DNA of 64,000 nt from an uncultured Aquimarina sp. (lineage in GTDB: Bacteria; Bacteroidota; Bacteroidia; Flavobacteriales; Flavobacteriaceae), in the NCBI GenBank assembly GCA_947495425.1, contig CANLYR010000014.1:1-64000 (forward strand), given 5' to 3'. The notes beneath the pieces were generated by a model, which was given only the letters and a program-made list of their open reading frames with translations, did not search any database and was not told the DNA's origin. Both the position numbers and the translations under genes were made by a program. This document shows, in pieces, positions 37,289 through 44,754 of this stretch; position 1 is the stretch's first letter, and the number at the start of each line of letters is the position of its first letter.

Positions 37289-37645
37289 GTGGGACTTATT
37301 ACATTGAAAAATATCAAGGTTTATGCCTATCATGGATGCCTTGTTGAAGAAAAAAAGATAGGATCTGATTATAGAGTAGATTTAAAAATAAAAGCTGATT
37401 TAACCACCTCTGCTGCCACAGATCGTTTGGGTGATACGGTAGATTATGTACATCTTAATCATATCGTGAAATATGAAATGGCTATTCGATCTAAATTATT
37501 AGAACATGTAGCAGAACGCATTTTGATACGCATATTGGATGAGTTACCATTAGTGGATAAGGCTACAATCGATGTTTCTAAAATTAATCCACCGATAGGT
37601 GGAAATGTAGAAATGGTTACTATAACTAGAAGTAAGAAACGTTAG
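37289..37645 (+). CDS. folB: Dihydroneopterin aldolase
   Basis: 118 residues if it starts at the GTG 37289 (MGLITLKNIKVYAYHGC); a TTG at 37274 is also open but lies inside the promoter box, so I reject it. FolB converts 7,8-dihydroneopterin to 6-hydroxymethyl-7,8-dihydropterin in folate synthesis. Signatures: YAYHGCLVEEKKIGSDYRVDL (substrate pocket), TVDYVHLNHIV, LLEHVAERIL with the pterin-anchoring Glu, and the C-terminal KINPPIGGNVEMVTI. Normal length and a stand-alone gene. It is divergent from glnS with a short shared promoter region. Confidence 0.92.
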   Translation: MGLITLKNIKVYAYHGCLVEEKKIGSDYRVDLKIKADLTTSAATDRLGDTVDYVHLNHIVKYEMAIRSKLLEHVAERILIRILDELPLVDKATIDVSKINPPIGGNVEMVTITRSKKR

Positions 37646-37691
37646 TTTTATGGTATGAATTAAAACCAAATGATTTTTTAATTCAAAATCA

Positions 37692-37724
37692 TTTGATTTA
37701 TACTCATAAATTTTTTTACATTTG
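37692..37724 (+). promoter_or_regulatory. Promoter of the tRNA-Cys gene
   Basis: TTTG (37692-37695), 21 bases, TACATTTG (37717-37724): both Bacteroidota boxes at normal spacing, 17 bases before the tRNA. Confidence 0.6.
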
Positions 37725-37741
37725 CCTTCCAACCAAAAATT

Positions 37742-37812
37742 GGTGTCGTGGCCGAGTGGCTAGGCAGTGGTCTGCAACACCATCTACAGCGGTTCGAATC
37801 CGCTCGACACCT
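37742..37812 (+). tRNA. tRNA-Cys (anticodon GCA)
   Basis: 71 bases. Acceptor stem GGTGTCG / CGACACC (37805-37811), discriminator T as expected for cysteine. Anticodon stem GTGGT / ACCAT with loop CTGCAAC gives anticodon GCA. T arm AGCGG-TTCGAAT-CCGCT. CCA is not encoded. It is a single-tRNA unit with its own promoter and terminator. Confidence 0.96.
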
Positions 37813-37813
37813 C

Positions 37814-37845
37814 AAAAATCCTGTAATTACTTACAGGATTTTTTA
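37814..37845 (+). terminator. Terminator of tRNA-Cys
   Basis: Stem AAAAATCCTGTAA / TTACAGGATTTTT with TTAC loop and T-run, starting two bases after the tRNA. Confidence 0.85.
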
Positions 37846-37942
37846 TTGGCACCGCCAAAGGGTATAATACCCAAAGGCTTGCCTCGAATTTAAAAGTTCG
37901 TTTCCTACTAATGAATTGAGGACAGACCTCGAGGTAGTTTAC
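37841..37942 (-). repeat. Dispersed post-stop repeat, copy A
   Basis: Read on the minus strand it begins GTAAACTACCTCGAGG and contains TTCGAGGCAAGCC and GGGTATTATACCC, ending CCAATAAAA. By hand count it is 92/102 identical, without gaps, to copy B at 53063-53164 on the opposite strand. Its first bases are the stop codon of the LysE-type gene (AAG TAA at 37939-37944). The left end abuts the tRNA-Cys terminator T-run. Confidence 0.9.
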
Positions 37943-38634
37943 TTGAATCCAGAATCTGGAGTTATTTTCTCGATCTCATCTTGTATTCGTTGCTCCATCG
38001 TATCTGGTATTACCCCTTTTAAAATAAGAAATACGCCAAAAACAACCATCATTATACTAATTACTCGCTTCGTTATATACGTTCTTTTTGGAGTAAGTTT
38101 TCTTTTGAGTCGCTTAGCCAACAACATTTTAAAAACATCAATAAATAGATATGTTCCCAAAACCACAGCAAAAAAGTACATAATTCTGTTGGTATTCATA
38201 TCTAATTGTGGACCAATTACAATAATAACACTTAACCAAAATCCTAATACACCTATGTTTATAAAATTGAGCAAAAAACCTTTTACAAAAAGCATTGCAT
38301 AATTGTGCTTATTTATAATTTCTACAGTAGTGTCTCTTAATTTGTTATAGTTTTTGCGCTCCTGAATAAAGGAAATTACTCCGTAGGTACATAATAACAT
38401 TCCTCCAAAAATAAATAATGCTGGATCGTCTTTAATTTTTTCTAAAATCTTATTGGTACTAAAATAAGCTATCAATATAAATACTATATCAGCTAATATT
38501 ACACCCATATCGACAGCTAATGCTGCACGAAACCCTTTTATTGCTGCTGTTTCAAGAAGTACAAAGAATACCGGACCTATTAAAAAGGCAAGTAAAAATC
38601 CTAATGGTATAGCTGCTTGAGCATCTTGAAGCAT
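37939..38634 (-). CDS. LysE/RhtB-type amino-acid exporter family protein
   Basis: 231 residues with about six membrane helices. The LysE-family N-terminus is clear: AIPLGFLLAFLIGPVFFVLLETAAIKGFRAALAVDMGVILADIVFILIAY has the conserved GP-x-F pattern and the G-x-R-A-A-x-x-x-D-x-G loop. The central hydrophilic stretch (ERKNYNKLRDTTVEIINKHN) is longer than in E. coli RhtB. The family exports amino acids or other small metabolites; substrate unknown. The stop codon coincides with the start of repeat copy A. Confidence 0.8.
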   Translation of the reverse strand: MLQDAQAAIPLGFLLAFLIGPVFFVLLETAAIKGFRAALAVDMGVILADIVFILIAYFSTNKILEKIKDDPALFIFGGMLLCTYGVISFIQERKNYNKLRDTTVEIINKHNYAMLFVKGFLLNFINIGVLGFWLSVIIVIGPQLDMNTNRIMYFFAVVLGTYLFIDVFKMLLAKRLKRKLTPKRTYITKRVISIMMVVFGVFLILKGVIPDTMEQRIQDEIEKITPDSGFK

Positions 38635-38656
38635 AAAATTCTAAGCGTGTTTCATA

Positions 38657-38688
38657 CAAAGTTAAAAAAACTACTTAGTTTACCTCAA
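38657..38688 (-). promoter_or_regulatory. Promoter of the LysE-type gene
   Basis: Minus strand: TTG (38686-38688), 21 bases, TAACTTTG (38657-38664), 22 bases before the ATG at 38634. It lies partly inside the 3' end of the DUF2807 gene. Confidence 0.5.
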
Positions 38689-39352
38689 TTATTTTTCCTC
38701 CAAGCAGTTTTTGGGTATCTAATTCTCGTGGTTTTCCGTATATTTTTATAGTACCACCTGCATTGGTGTTAGCTTTCAAATAATCTCTTGCCTTTACTTC
38801 TGCGGTTCCTCCTGCACTTACTTTTACCTGTGTATCTTTTGTATGCAATTGACTACCATAATACTGACCACCAGAGGTAATTACAATCTCTTGTTCTTTT
38901 ACTTCACCCTTTACTTCAATAATACCGCCTGTAATTGCTTTTACAAACAAATGAGATGATTCGATTGGAGCAACCAGACTTCCTCCTTCTTGTGCTCTTA
39001 AATCAAGTGAATTGGCTTTAATTGTACTGTTGGCTTCTACTCTAGCCCCTTCATTAACATCAATTTTATTAATTTCAGTGTAATACACCGTTACTTTAGT
39101 ATTGTTGGTATCCCAGATATTATCCAAAGACATTCTGATTTTAAGAAGATTTTGATTTTGAATGATATCGACATCCCTTCTTTTGATCCCTGTAATTTCA
39201 ATTTTGTTTTCATTTCCTTCAATTAAAGAAACGTGTATTTTATCAAAGACCTTTAACTCATTAAAATCACCAACATTTTTTGTAATTACATCTTGCCCTT
39301 GTATAGTGCATGTAATCACTAGTACTACTATAGTTATTAATTTTTGCATCAC
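38675..39352 (-). CDS. DUF2807 (head GIN domain) secreted protein
   Basis: 225 residues. A signal peptide (MMQKLITIVVLVITCTIQG) precedes a right-handed beta-helix-like DUF2807 domain: VGDFNELKVFDKIHVSLIEGNENKIEI is the family opening, and later turns show repeated short strands with Ser/Gly (ARVEANSTIKANSLDLRAQEGG, SSHLFVKAITGG). Members are periplasmic or surface proteins of unknown role in Bacteroidota, sometimes linked to auto-transporter-like adhesins. The start could also be the second Met. Confidence 0.8.
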   Translation of the reverse strand: MMQKLITIVVLVITCTIQGQDVITKNVGDFNELKVFDKIHVSLIEGNENKIEITGIKRRDVDIIQNQNLLKIRMSLDNIWDTNNTKVTVYYTEINKIDVNEGARVEANSTIKANSLDLRAQEGGSLVAPIESSHLFVKAITGGIIEVKGEVKEQEIVITSGGQYYGSQLHTKDTQVKVSAGGTAEVKARDYLKANTNAGGTIKIYGKPRELDTQKLLGGKIIEVN

Positions 39353-39378
39353 CTTACTTTTTTAGATTAAAATTCAAC

Positions 39379-39462
39379 ACTCCTCTTGACTAATGCTTTT
39401 ACCTGCAAAATTAGGGTACAAAAGCCAAACTTTTAGGCCTAAAACTACTACTCAAGAGGAGT
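39379..39462 (-). ncRNA. Cloverleaf-like structured element between rnr and the DUF2807 gene
   Basis: An 84-base region is closed by an 11-base perfect stem ACTCCTCTTGA (39379-39389) / TCAAGAGGAGT (39452-39462). Inside lie two more stems: the 14-base palindrome TTTTAGGCCTAAAA (39431-39444) and GCTTTT (39395-39400) / AAAAGC (39420-39425), the latter extendable by TACC/GGTA with a bulge. Read as RNA on the minus strand it is a three-way junction 29 bases after the rnr stop and 26 bases before the DUF2807 start. It may be a leader RNA, a 3'-end structure or a small mobile-element relic. It matches no riboswitch I know. A TAATTTTG box lies inside it (39406-39413). Confidence 0.5.
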
Positions 39463-39491
39463 TCTATCAAATAAACGACACAAATTTTTAA

Positions 39492-41690
39492 TTATTCCAT
39501 TTCTTGTTTACTTCCTAGAAGTGTAAAGTCGAGGTGTCGTTTTACAAGATCTGCATTTTTAACTTTTACTACTACTTCATCTCCTAATCGATATACTTTC
39601 TTAGACGTCTGACCAATAACTGCATATTCTTCCTGGTCAAAAACGTAGTGATCATCGGCAATATCTTTGAGACGTACCATACCTTCGCACTTATTGCTTA
39701 TGATCTCTACATAGATTCCCCATTCTGTAACTCCAGAAATGACACCAACAAATTGTTCATCTTCATGATCTTTCATGAATTTGATTTGCATGAATTTAAT
39801 AGAGTCTCGCTCTGCACTTGCGGCAAGATTTTCCATGCTACTGCTATGATTACATTTTTCTTCGTACTCCTCTTCTGCAGCAGATTTTCCTTGATCCAAA
39901 TAGTGTTGCAACAAACGGTGTGCCATAACATCTGGATAACGCCTAATTGGTGATGTGAAATGTGAATAATAATCAAAAGCTAATCCGTAATGTCCTATAT
40001 TATGCGTAGTATATTCTGCTTTACTCATACTTCGAATCGCTAGCGTATCGACCAAATTTTGTTCTTTTTTACCTTGCACATCTTTTAATAATCCATTAAG
40101 CGATTTGGTTGTGGTCTTTCTATCTCTCAAATCGAGTTTGTATCCAAAACGACCAATAATATTCTGTAGTGCAGCTAATTTTTCATCATTTGGTTCATCG
40201 TGCACTCGATAAATAAATGTCTTTTTAGGATTCTGCTTTCCGATGAATTCTGCAACCTTTCTATTGGCTAGCAACATAAATTCTTCAATAAGTTTATTTG
40301 CGTCTTTAGACGTCTTAAAAAATACGCCTACGGGCTCGCTTTTATCATTCAAACTAAATTTTACTTCTACTTTATCAAAAGATATAGCTCCTTCTCTCAT
40401 TCTTCTGCTGCGCATGATTTTGGCTAAATCATCCATTTTTAAAACAGCATCTGCAATTTTTTGATCTGTTTTATATGCTTTTCCTGTAAGAGAAACCTTT
40501 GCTGGTATGCTATTTTTTTTGGTTTCTATGATTTGCTGTGCTTCTTCATAGGCAAAACGTGCATCAGAATACGTAACTGTTCTACCAAACCACTGATTTT
40601 TGATTTCAGCTTTATCATTCAATTCAAATACAGCAGAAAATGTGTATTTTTCTTCGTGAGGTCGCAAAGAGCAGGCGTTATTAGAAAGAATTTCTGGTAG
40701 CATGGGTACTACTCGATCTACAAGATAAACAGATGTAGCTCTTTCATATGCCTCATCATCTAATAAGGTTCCTGGTTTTACATAATGAGAGACATCGGCA
40801 ATATGAATTCCTATTTCATAATTTCCGTTTTCTAATACCTCAAAGGATAAAGCATCATCAAAATCTTTGGCATCTTTTGGATCAATGGTAAACGTGAGTG
40901 TTTTTCTCATATCTCTACGTTTTTTGATCTCTGATTCCTGGATCGAGGTATCTAGTTTATCAGCATATTGTTCTACTTCTTCCGGAAATTCGTAAGGCAA
41001 TCCATATTGTGCCAAAATCGCATGGATCTCTGTATTATGATCACCTGGTTTACCTAAAACTTTTATTATTTTCCCGAAAGGAGAATCTGCTTTTTCTGGC
41101 CAATCTTCTAATTTAACCAAAACTTTATCTCCGTCTTCTGCATCACCAATCTTATTTTTTGGTATAAATATATCAGTATACATTTTTGAATCTTGTATAC
41201 TTACAAAAGCATAATTCTTCTGTATTTCTATAACACCAACAAATTCTTCTCTTTTGCGCGTGATAATTCTCGAAATTTCTCCTTCACTCTTTCCTCTTCG
41301 CTTCCTACGATATATATAAACTTCAACCTCATCGCCATGCAATGCTTTGTTCAAATTGTTGTTGGGGACAAAGATATCATCATCCAAATCTTCTACGATC
41401 ACATATCCTGAACCTTTTGATGTAATATCTAGAATACCAGTATAAGTGTTTATATTAGCTATGATTTTAAATTTTCCTCGATCAACTTCTTCAATTTGCT
41501 TTTTGGCAGCTAATTGAGATAATTTCTTAATTATTTGATTTCTACTACTAGCATCATCAACTCCAAATTTTGAAGCGATTTGTTTATAATTAAAAGATGT
41601 GTTGGGTTCTGATTTTAATATTTTGAGTATTCCTTGTGTGATATTCTCTATTTTTGGAGACTTTTTTTTTCTACTTCGCTTTCTTTTCAT
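39492..41690 (-). CDS. rnr: Ribonuclease R
   Basis: 732 residues from ATG 41690 (MKRKRSRKKKSPK). Parts: basic N-terminus and winged-helix (about 15-75), cold-shock-like OB domains (about 80-240), the RNB catalytic domain (TFTIDPKDAKDFDDALSFE with the Mg-binding Asp cluster at about 270-285, IGIHIADVSHYV, HYGLAFDYYSHFTSPIRRYPD) and a C-terminal S1 domain (FVGVISGVTEWGIYVEI). RNase R is a processive 3'-5' exoribonuclease that degrades structured RNA and aids rRNA quality control. A single-gene unit followed by the structured element. Confidence 0.95.
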   Translation of the reverse strand: MKRKRSRKKKSPKIENITQGILKILKSEPNTSFNYKQIASKFGVDDASSRNQIIKKLSQLAAKKQIEEVDRGKFKIIANINTYTGILDITSKGSGYVIVEDLDDDIFVPNNNLNKALHGDEVEVYIYRRKRRGKSEGEISRIITRKREEFVGVIEIQKNYAFVSIQDSKMYTDIFIPKNKIGDAEDGDKVLVKLEDWPEKADSPFGKIIKVLGKPGDHNTEIHAILAQYGLPYEFPEEVEQYADKLDTSIQESEIKKRRDMRKTLTFTIDPKDAKDFDDALSFEVLENGNYEIGIHIADVSHYVKPGTLLDDEAYERATSVYLVDRVVPMLPEILSNNACSLRPHEEKYTFSAVFELNDKAEIKNQWFGRTVTYSDARFAYEEAQQIIETKKNSIPAKVSLTGKAYKTDQKIADAVLKMDDLAKIMRSRRMREGAISFDKVEVKFSLNDKSEPVGVFFKTSKDANKLIEEFMLLANRKVAEFIGKQNPKKTFIYRVHDEPNDEKLAALQNIIGRFGYKLDLRDRKTTTKSLNGLLKDVQGKKEQNLVDTLAIRSMSKAEYTTHNIGHYGLAFDYYSHFTSPIRRYPDVMAHRLLQHYLDQGKSAAEEEYEEKCNHSSSMENLAASAERDSIKFMQIKFMKDHEDEQFVGVISGVTEWGIYVEIISNKCEGMVRLKDIADDHYVFDQEEYAVIGQTSKKVYRLGDEVVVKVKNADLVKRHLDFTLLGSKQEME

Positions 41691-41925
41691 TAATATCAAT
41701 TATATATCTGATAAAAGTACAGTTTATCTTTAAACATCTGTAATTTTAAGTTTAAACTTTTAGTAATCATTAAAAAATACTATTGTTTAATCATATTAAA
41801 ATAAATTATCTATAAATCAAGTAATTAGATGTACTAAATATCAACAATTAGGCTGTTTATTCTTAAAATTTACTTAATTTTAGCATAATATAGTTTTCAT
41901 TAAGTCGTTAGCTATAGTACTTATT

Positions 41926-42105
41926 ATGAGTAAGCCCAATAAAATACATAAAATAATACTATTCTTTCTACTTATTTTTTTTGTAGGTATATACTCATTT
42001 ACCTTGTATATCAATAATACAATAGATCAAAAAAAAGACACCATTCAGGAATCAGAATTGCCAAATTCTAGAAAATTTGATAGAGAAGCTACACAAATCA
42101 ATTGA
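41926..42105 (+). CDS. 59-residue single-helix membrane protein
   Basis: ATG at 41926 opens a frame MSKPNKIHKIILFFLLIFF with one clear membrane helix (about 10-30) and a short polar tail with Lys/Asp/Glu/Ser (DQKKDTIQESELPNS), ending TGA at 42103-42105. There is a basic, positive-inside N-terminus. Small predicted membrane proteins like this are common and functionally unknown. It might be spurious, but the hydrophobic run with clean flanks favours a real gene. Confidence 0.45.
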   Translation: MSKPNKIHKIILFFLLIFFVGIYSFTLYINNTIDQKKDTIQESELPNSRKFDREATQIN

Positions 42106-42214
42106 TAACAGTATACACATTTTCCTAATCATTTTTATTTAGTTTTAAAGTACTTACACCATATTTTGTATATTGAAGTGATTTACAATACGTAATACAC
42201 TCGGTTATTATTTT

Positions 42215-42454
42215 ATGAAAAAATTTGTTATCGTAAAAACATATACATATCCTTTTGAATATGCGGTATTAAAACATCTCTTAGATCAAGAACGTATTTC
42301 TTACTTTTTTGAAAACGAAACTATGATTGGTGTTTTTCCATTCTACTCAAACGCTTTAGGGGGTATTAATCTAAGAGTTCATCCCAGAGATAAGCAAAAA
42401 GTACTTCAAATCATAGAAGATTTAAATACAAATTCTCATCTTACCATTGTATAA
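42215..42454 (+). CDS. DUF2007-type small protein
   Basis: 79 residues, complete. Sequence layout VIVKTYTYPFEYAVLKHLLDQERISYFFENE...GGINLRVHPRDKQKVLQIIED is that of DUF2007 ('putative signal-transducing protein') domains, which have a PII-like ferredoxin fold: strand, helix choosing alternative LLDQ, strand, loop, strand LRV, helix. Role unknown; often fused to or beside regulatory genes. No partner is evident here. Confidence 0.7.
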   Translation: MKKFVIVKTYTYPFEYAVLKHLLDQERISYFFENETMIGVFPFYSNALGGINLRVHPRDKQKVLQIIEDLNTNSHLTIV

Positions 42455-42989
42455 ACTTATTTTACTCGATACACAGGATTTAAAAACTCAAAGCATTTTT
42501 GAAATTTGACGTACAAATTATAGTTCTCAACATATATTATAAATAATCTTTTTCTTTTTTTAAATTTAAAAATAATAATGATGATTATGATGTACTGTGA
42601 ATAGCGGTATAACTTTTAGACGTTTTATTTGCTTATTAAGTTAGATTGAATTCTCACAATTATATGAACAAGATATTAGTACTGTAATTGCTTGAAAACG
42701 TTCTCAAAACAAAATTTAATTAACAGCTGTTAATAGGTAATAAACATATAAAATTATTAATACTTTTACGGAAAAACCGTAGTGTATAACAACAAGAAGA
42801 TGTTTGAAAAGTCGTCTAAAAAAATAGTCTTAAATATTTTGATTTGATAATTTGAGAATGGTATTCTAATAATAACCAACATGACCAAAAAAAGTTTGTG
42901 ATTTTTAAGAACTATTTATTCACAGCTGTTGTTAACTAAAGGTTAAGACTTATTAACATTAGGGTAATATGAGGCTAAATTATTGATAT
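42455..42989. other. AT-rich intergenic region upstream of rpiB
   Basis: About 535 bases without a convincing ORF. It holds two CAGCTGTT-type palindromic sites (42719-42734 and near 42922) and a TTATTCACA close to the DnaA-box consensus (42917-42925), but no iterated DnaA-box cluster. Confidence 0.45.
42719..42734. promoter_or_regulatory. Perfect 16-base palindrome ATTAACAGCTGTTAAT
   Basis: A 16-base perfect palindrome. A related half, CACAGCTGTTGTTAAC, recurs at about 42921-42936, so this may be a repeated operator for a dimeric regulator upstream of rpiB. Confidence 0.35.
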
Positions 42990-43025
42990 TTTGGAGTTTA
43001 CTTTTTTTAGATTAAAGTATCTTTG
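42990..43025 (+). promoter_or_regulatory. Promoter of rpiB
   Basis: TTTG (42990-42993), 24 bases, TATCTTTG (43018-43025), 26 bases before the ATG at 43052. Confidence 0.5.
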
Positions 43026-43051
43026 TAAAAGGAATAAAAAGTATTTTAAAA

Positions 43052-43486
43052 ATGAAAATAGCTATCGGGAACGATCACGCAGGAACAGCGTATAAATTTG
43101 CAGTTGTTGAATATCTAAAATCAGAAGGAATAGAAGTAACTAATTACGGTACTAACGAAGACAGTAGTGTAGATTATCCAGATTTTGTTCATCCGGTGGC
43201 CAAAGATGTAGCAGCAGCAAACGTTGATTTTGGTATTTTAATTTGCGGAAGCGGAAACGGAGTGGCTATGACTGCAAATAAATATACAACTGTGCGTGCG
43301 GGACTTTGTTGGACGAAAGAAATTACAGCACTTACAAGACAACATAATAACGCAAATATCATATGTATACCGGCAAGATTTACAGCATTGCCACAAGCCA
43401 TAGAAATGGTAAAGGTATTTCTAAATACCAAATTTGAAGGAGGACGCCATCAAAATAGAATCAATAAAATACCAGAGTGTATTTAG
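43052..43486 (+). CDS. rpiB: Ribose-5-phosphate isomerase B
   Basis: 144 residues, typical length. It interconverts ribose-5-phosphate and ribulose-5-phosphate in the pentose phosphate pathway. Signatures: MKIAIGNDHAG start with the substrate-binding Asp/His, DYPDFVHPVAKDV, the active-site GILICGSGNGVAMTANK (catalytic Cys about 66 and following Gly-Ser-Gly), and NANIICIPAR. RpiB/LacAB family members can act on allose-phosphate, but the family call is firm. Confidence 0.95.
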   Translation: MKIAIGNDHAGTAYKFAVVEYLKSEGIEVTNYGTNEDSSVDYPDFVHPVAKDVAAANVDFGILICGSGNGVAMTANKYTTVRAGLCWTKEITALTRQHNNANIICIPARFTALPQAIEMVKVFLNTKFEGGRHQNRINKIPECI

Positions 43487-43496
43487 ATCATTTGCT

Positions 43497-43605
43497 AGGT
43501 AACAAGCCTGTGAGGCATATGCTTTCCAGAAAGGTTAATTTAGAAATATAGATACAATAGTATAATAAAAAACCTCGGCGCTAGGCTCGGACCATTTAAA
43601 TCTTG
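43497..43605 (+). repeat. Dispersed repeat, diverged copy F
   Basis: GTAACAAGCCTGTGAGGCAT resembles the opening of copies A and B, and AACCTCGGCGCTAGG...ATTTAAATCT resembles the end of copy E. It begins ten-odd bases after the rpiB stop. Much more decayed than A-C. Confidence 0.4.
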
Positions 43606-43639
43606 CTGCAAGTCTGGTAAGTTTTTCAAAATTTCTATA

Positions 43640-44098
43640 ATGAGTAGCAATATGGATATAAAATTTAGGGTTAAACGTTTTGATGAACTTTCGAGAATAG
43701 AGCTATATAAAATTTTGCGCTTACGCGCAGAAGTTTTTGTAGTAGAGCAAGATTGTGTATATCAGGATATAGATGATAAAGATCAAAAAGCACTTCATGT
43801 AATAGGATTTAAGAACGATGATGTTATAGCATATACAAGATTGTTTGATGCCGGTGATTATTTTGAAAACGCAAGTATAGGAAGAGTAGTAATCTCCAAA
43901 AACGAAAGACAGTTTGGGTATGGTCATAACCTGATCAAGGAAAGCGTTAATGCTATAGAAAAATATTTTGACACGAAAGCTATCAAAATCTCTGCACAAA
44001 CCTACTTAAAAAAGTTCTATGAGACTCACGATTTCAACCAAATAGGAGAGGAGTACCTCGAGGATGGAATCCCCCATATCGCAATGGTGAAGTCTTAA
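43640..44098 (+). CDS. GNAT N-acetyltransferase, ElaA family
   Basis: 152 residues. ElaA-type signatures: LYKILRLRAEVFVVEQDCVYQDIDDKD (about 22-48), the core ASIGRVVISKNERQFGYGHNLI (acetyl-CoA loop, Q/R-x-x-G-x-G/A-like), and QTYLKKFYETHDFNQIGEEYLEDGIPHIAM. This subgroup acetylates an unidentified small molecule or protein. The stop codon overlaps that of the convergent hicB. Confidence 0.85.
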   Translation: MSSNMDIKFRVKRFDELSRIELYKILRLRAEVFVVEQDCVYQDIDDKDQKALHVIGFKNDDVIAYTRLFDAGDYFENASIGRVVISKNERQFGYGHNLIKESVNAIEKYFDTKAIKISAQTYLKKFYETHDFNQIGEEYLEDGIPHIAMVKS

Positions 44099-44451
44099 TT
44101 GCCTAAGACTTCATCTTCATTATCAACTAAGAAATGCAATGATTTATTAACCAAATCATTTAATTTCAGACTGTTTTTTATAGCTATTTCAGAAAGCTTT
44201 TTATGTGTAGTTTTAGAGACTCTAACATTAAAAACACCTTTATATGTTTTTTCTGGTGCTTTACCTTCTTCCTTACAGGTTTTTAAATAATCATCAACAG
44301 CATTTTGAAAAGCTAAGGTTAGTTTTGATACAGAATCACCTTCAAAAAGAATTAAATCATGTATTCCTTCGAGCTTACCAAAAAAAGTCATGTCTTCACT
44401 ACTAAAAGTGATAGTGCTTATATAGCCTTTATATTCTAGATAATTTTTCAT
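44095..44451 (-). CDS. hicB: HicB-type antitoxin
   Basis: 118 residues. The N-terminal partly degraded RNase-H-like fold (EYKGYISTITFSSEDMTFFGKLEGI..DLILFEGDSVSKLTLAFQNAVDDYL) is the HicB core, and the C-terminus is a ribbon-helix-helix domain (VRVSKTTHKKLSEIAIKNSLKLNDLVNKSL) for operator binding. It follows hicA by 11 bases on the same strand, the usual toxin-first HicAB order. HicB neutralises HicA and represses the operon. Confidence 0.85.
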   Translation of the reverse strand: MKNYLEYKGYISTITFSSEDMTFFGKLEGIHDLILFEGDSVSKLTLAFQNAVDDYLKTCKEEGKAPEKTYKGVFNVRVSKTTHKKLSEIAIKNSLKLNDLVNKSLHFLVDNEDEVLGN

Positions 44452-44462
44452 AATATTTATTT

Positions 44463-44708
44463 TTAAAGGCCTAATTTTTCAATTAGTTGCTTTATTACAT
44501 ATTGTTTAACAATCTTATTAGGATGAGGTTTATGTATACTAATGATATCTTTTTCCTTATTGATAAATTTATGTCTTGATCCACTAGTTTTTCCTTTACT
44601 TGGTTTTTCAAAATATCCTATATAATTTAAAATCTTTATAAGCTCATCCCACGTTAAGTCTTTAGGAATTGACAAAAACTTTTGTATTAATTTTTCAATT
44701 TTTGACAT
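44463..44708 (-). CDS. hicA: HicA-type mRNA interferase toxin
   Basis: 81 residues from ATG 44708 (MSKIEKLIQKFLSIP); the frame is open for 44 further codons upstream but those run into the DUF5689 gene's 3' end and carry no conserved start. The dsRBD-like fold is visible: TWDELIKILNYIGYFEKPSKGKTSGSRHKFIN with the catalytic His of GSRHKF, then IHKPHP and a C-terminal helix KQLIEKLGL. HicA cleaves mRNA in a translation-independent way. Confidence 0.85.
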   Translation of the reverse strand: MSKIEKLIQKFLSIPKDLTWDELIKILNYIGYFEKPSKGKTSGSRHKFINKEKDIISIHKPHPNKIVKQYVIKQLIEKLGL

Positions 44709-44754
44709 ACAAATGTAAGTTTTATTTTTTGTAACTAAAAAATAGTTACCATTT

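Noticed and set aside
42455..43051. Chromosome origin (oriC)
   Set aside because: Only one DnaA-box-like 9-mer, no dnaA or dnaN nearby; the palindromes do not form a DnaA array.
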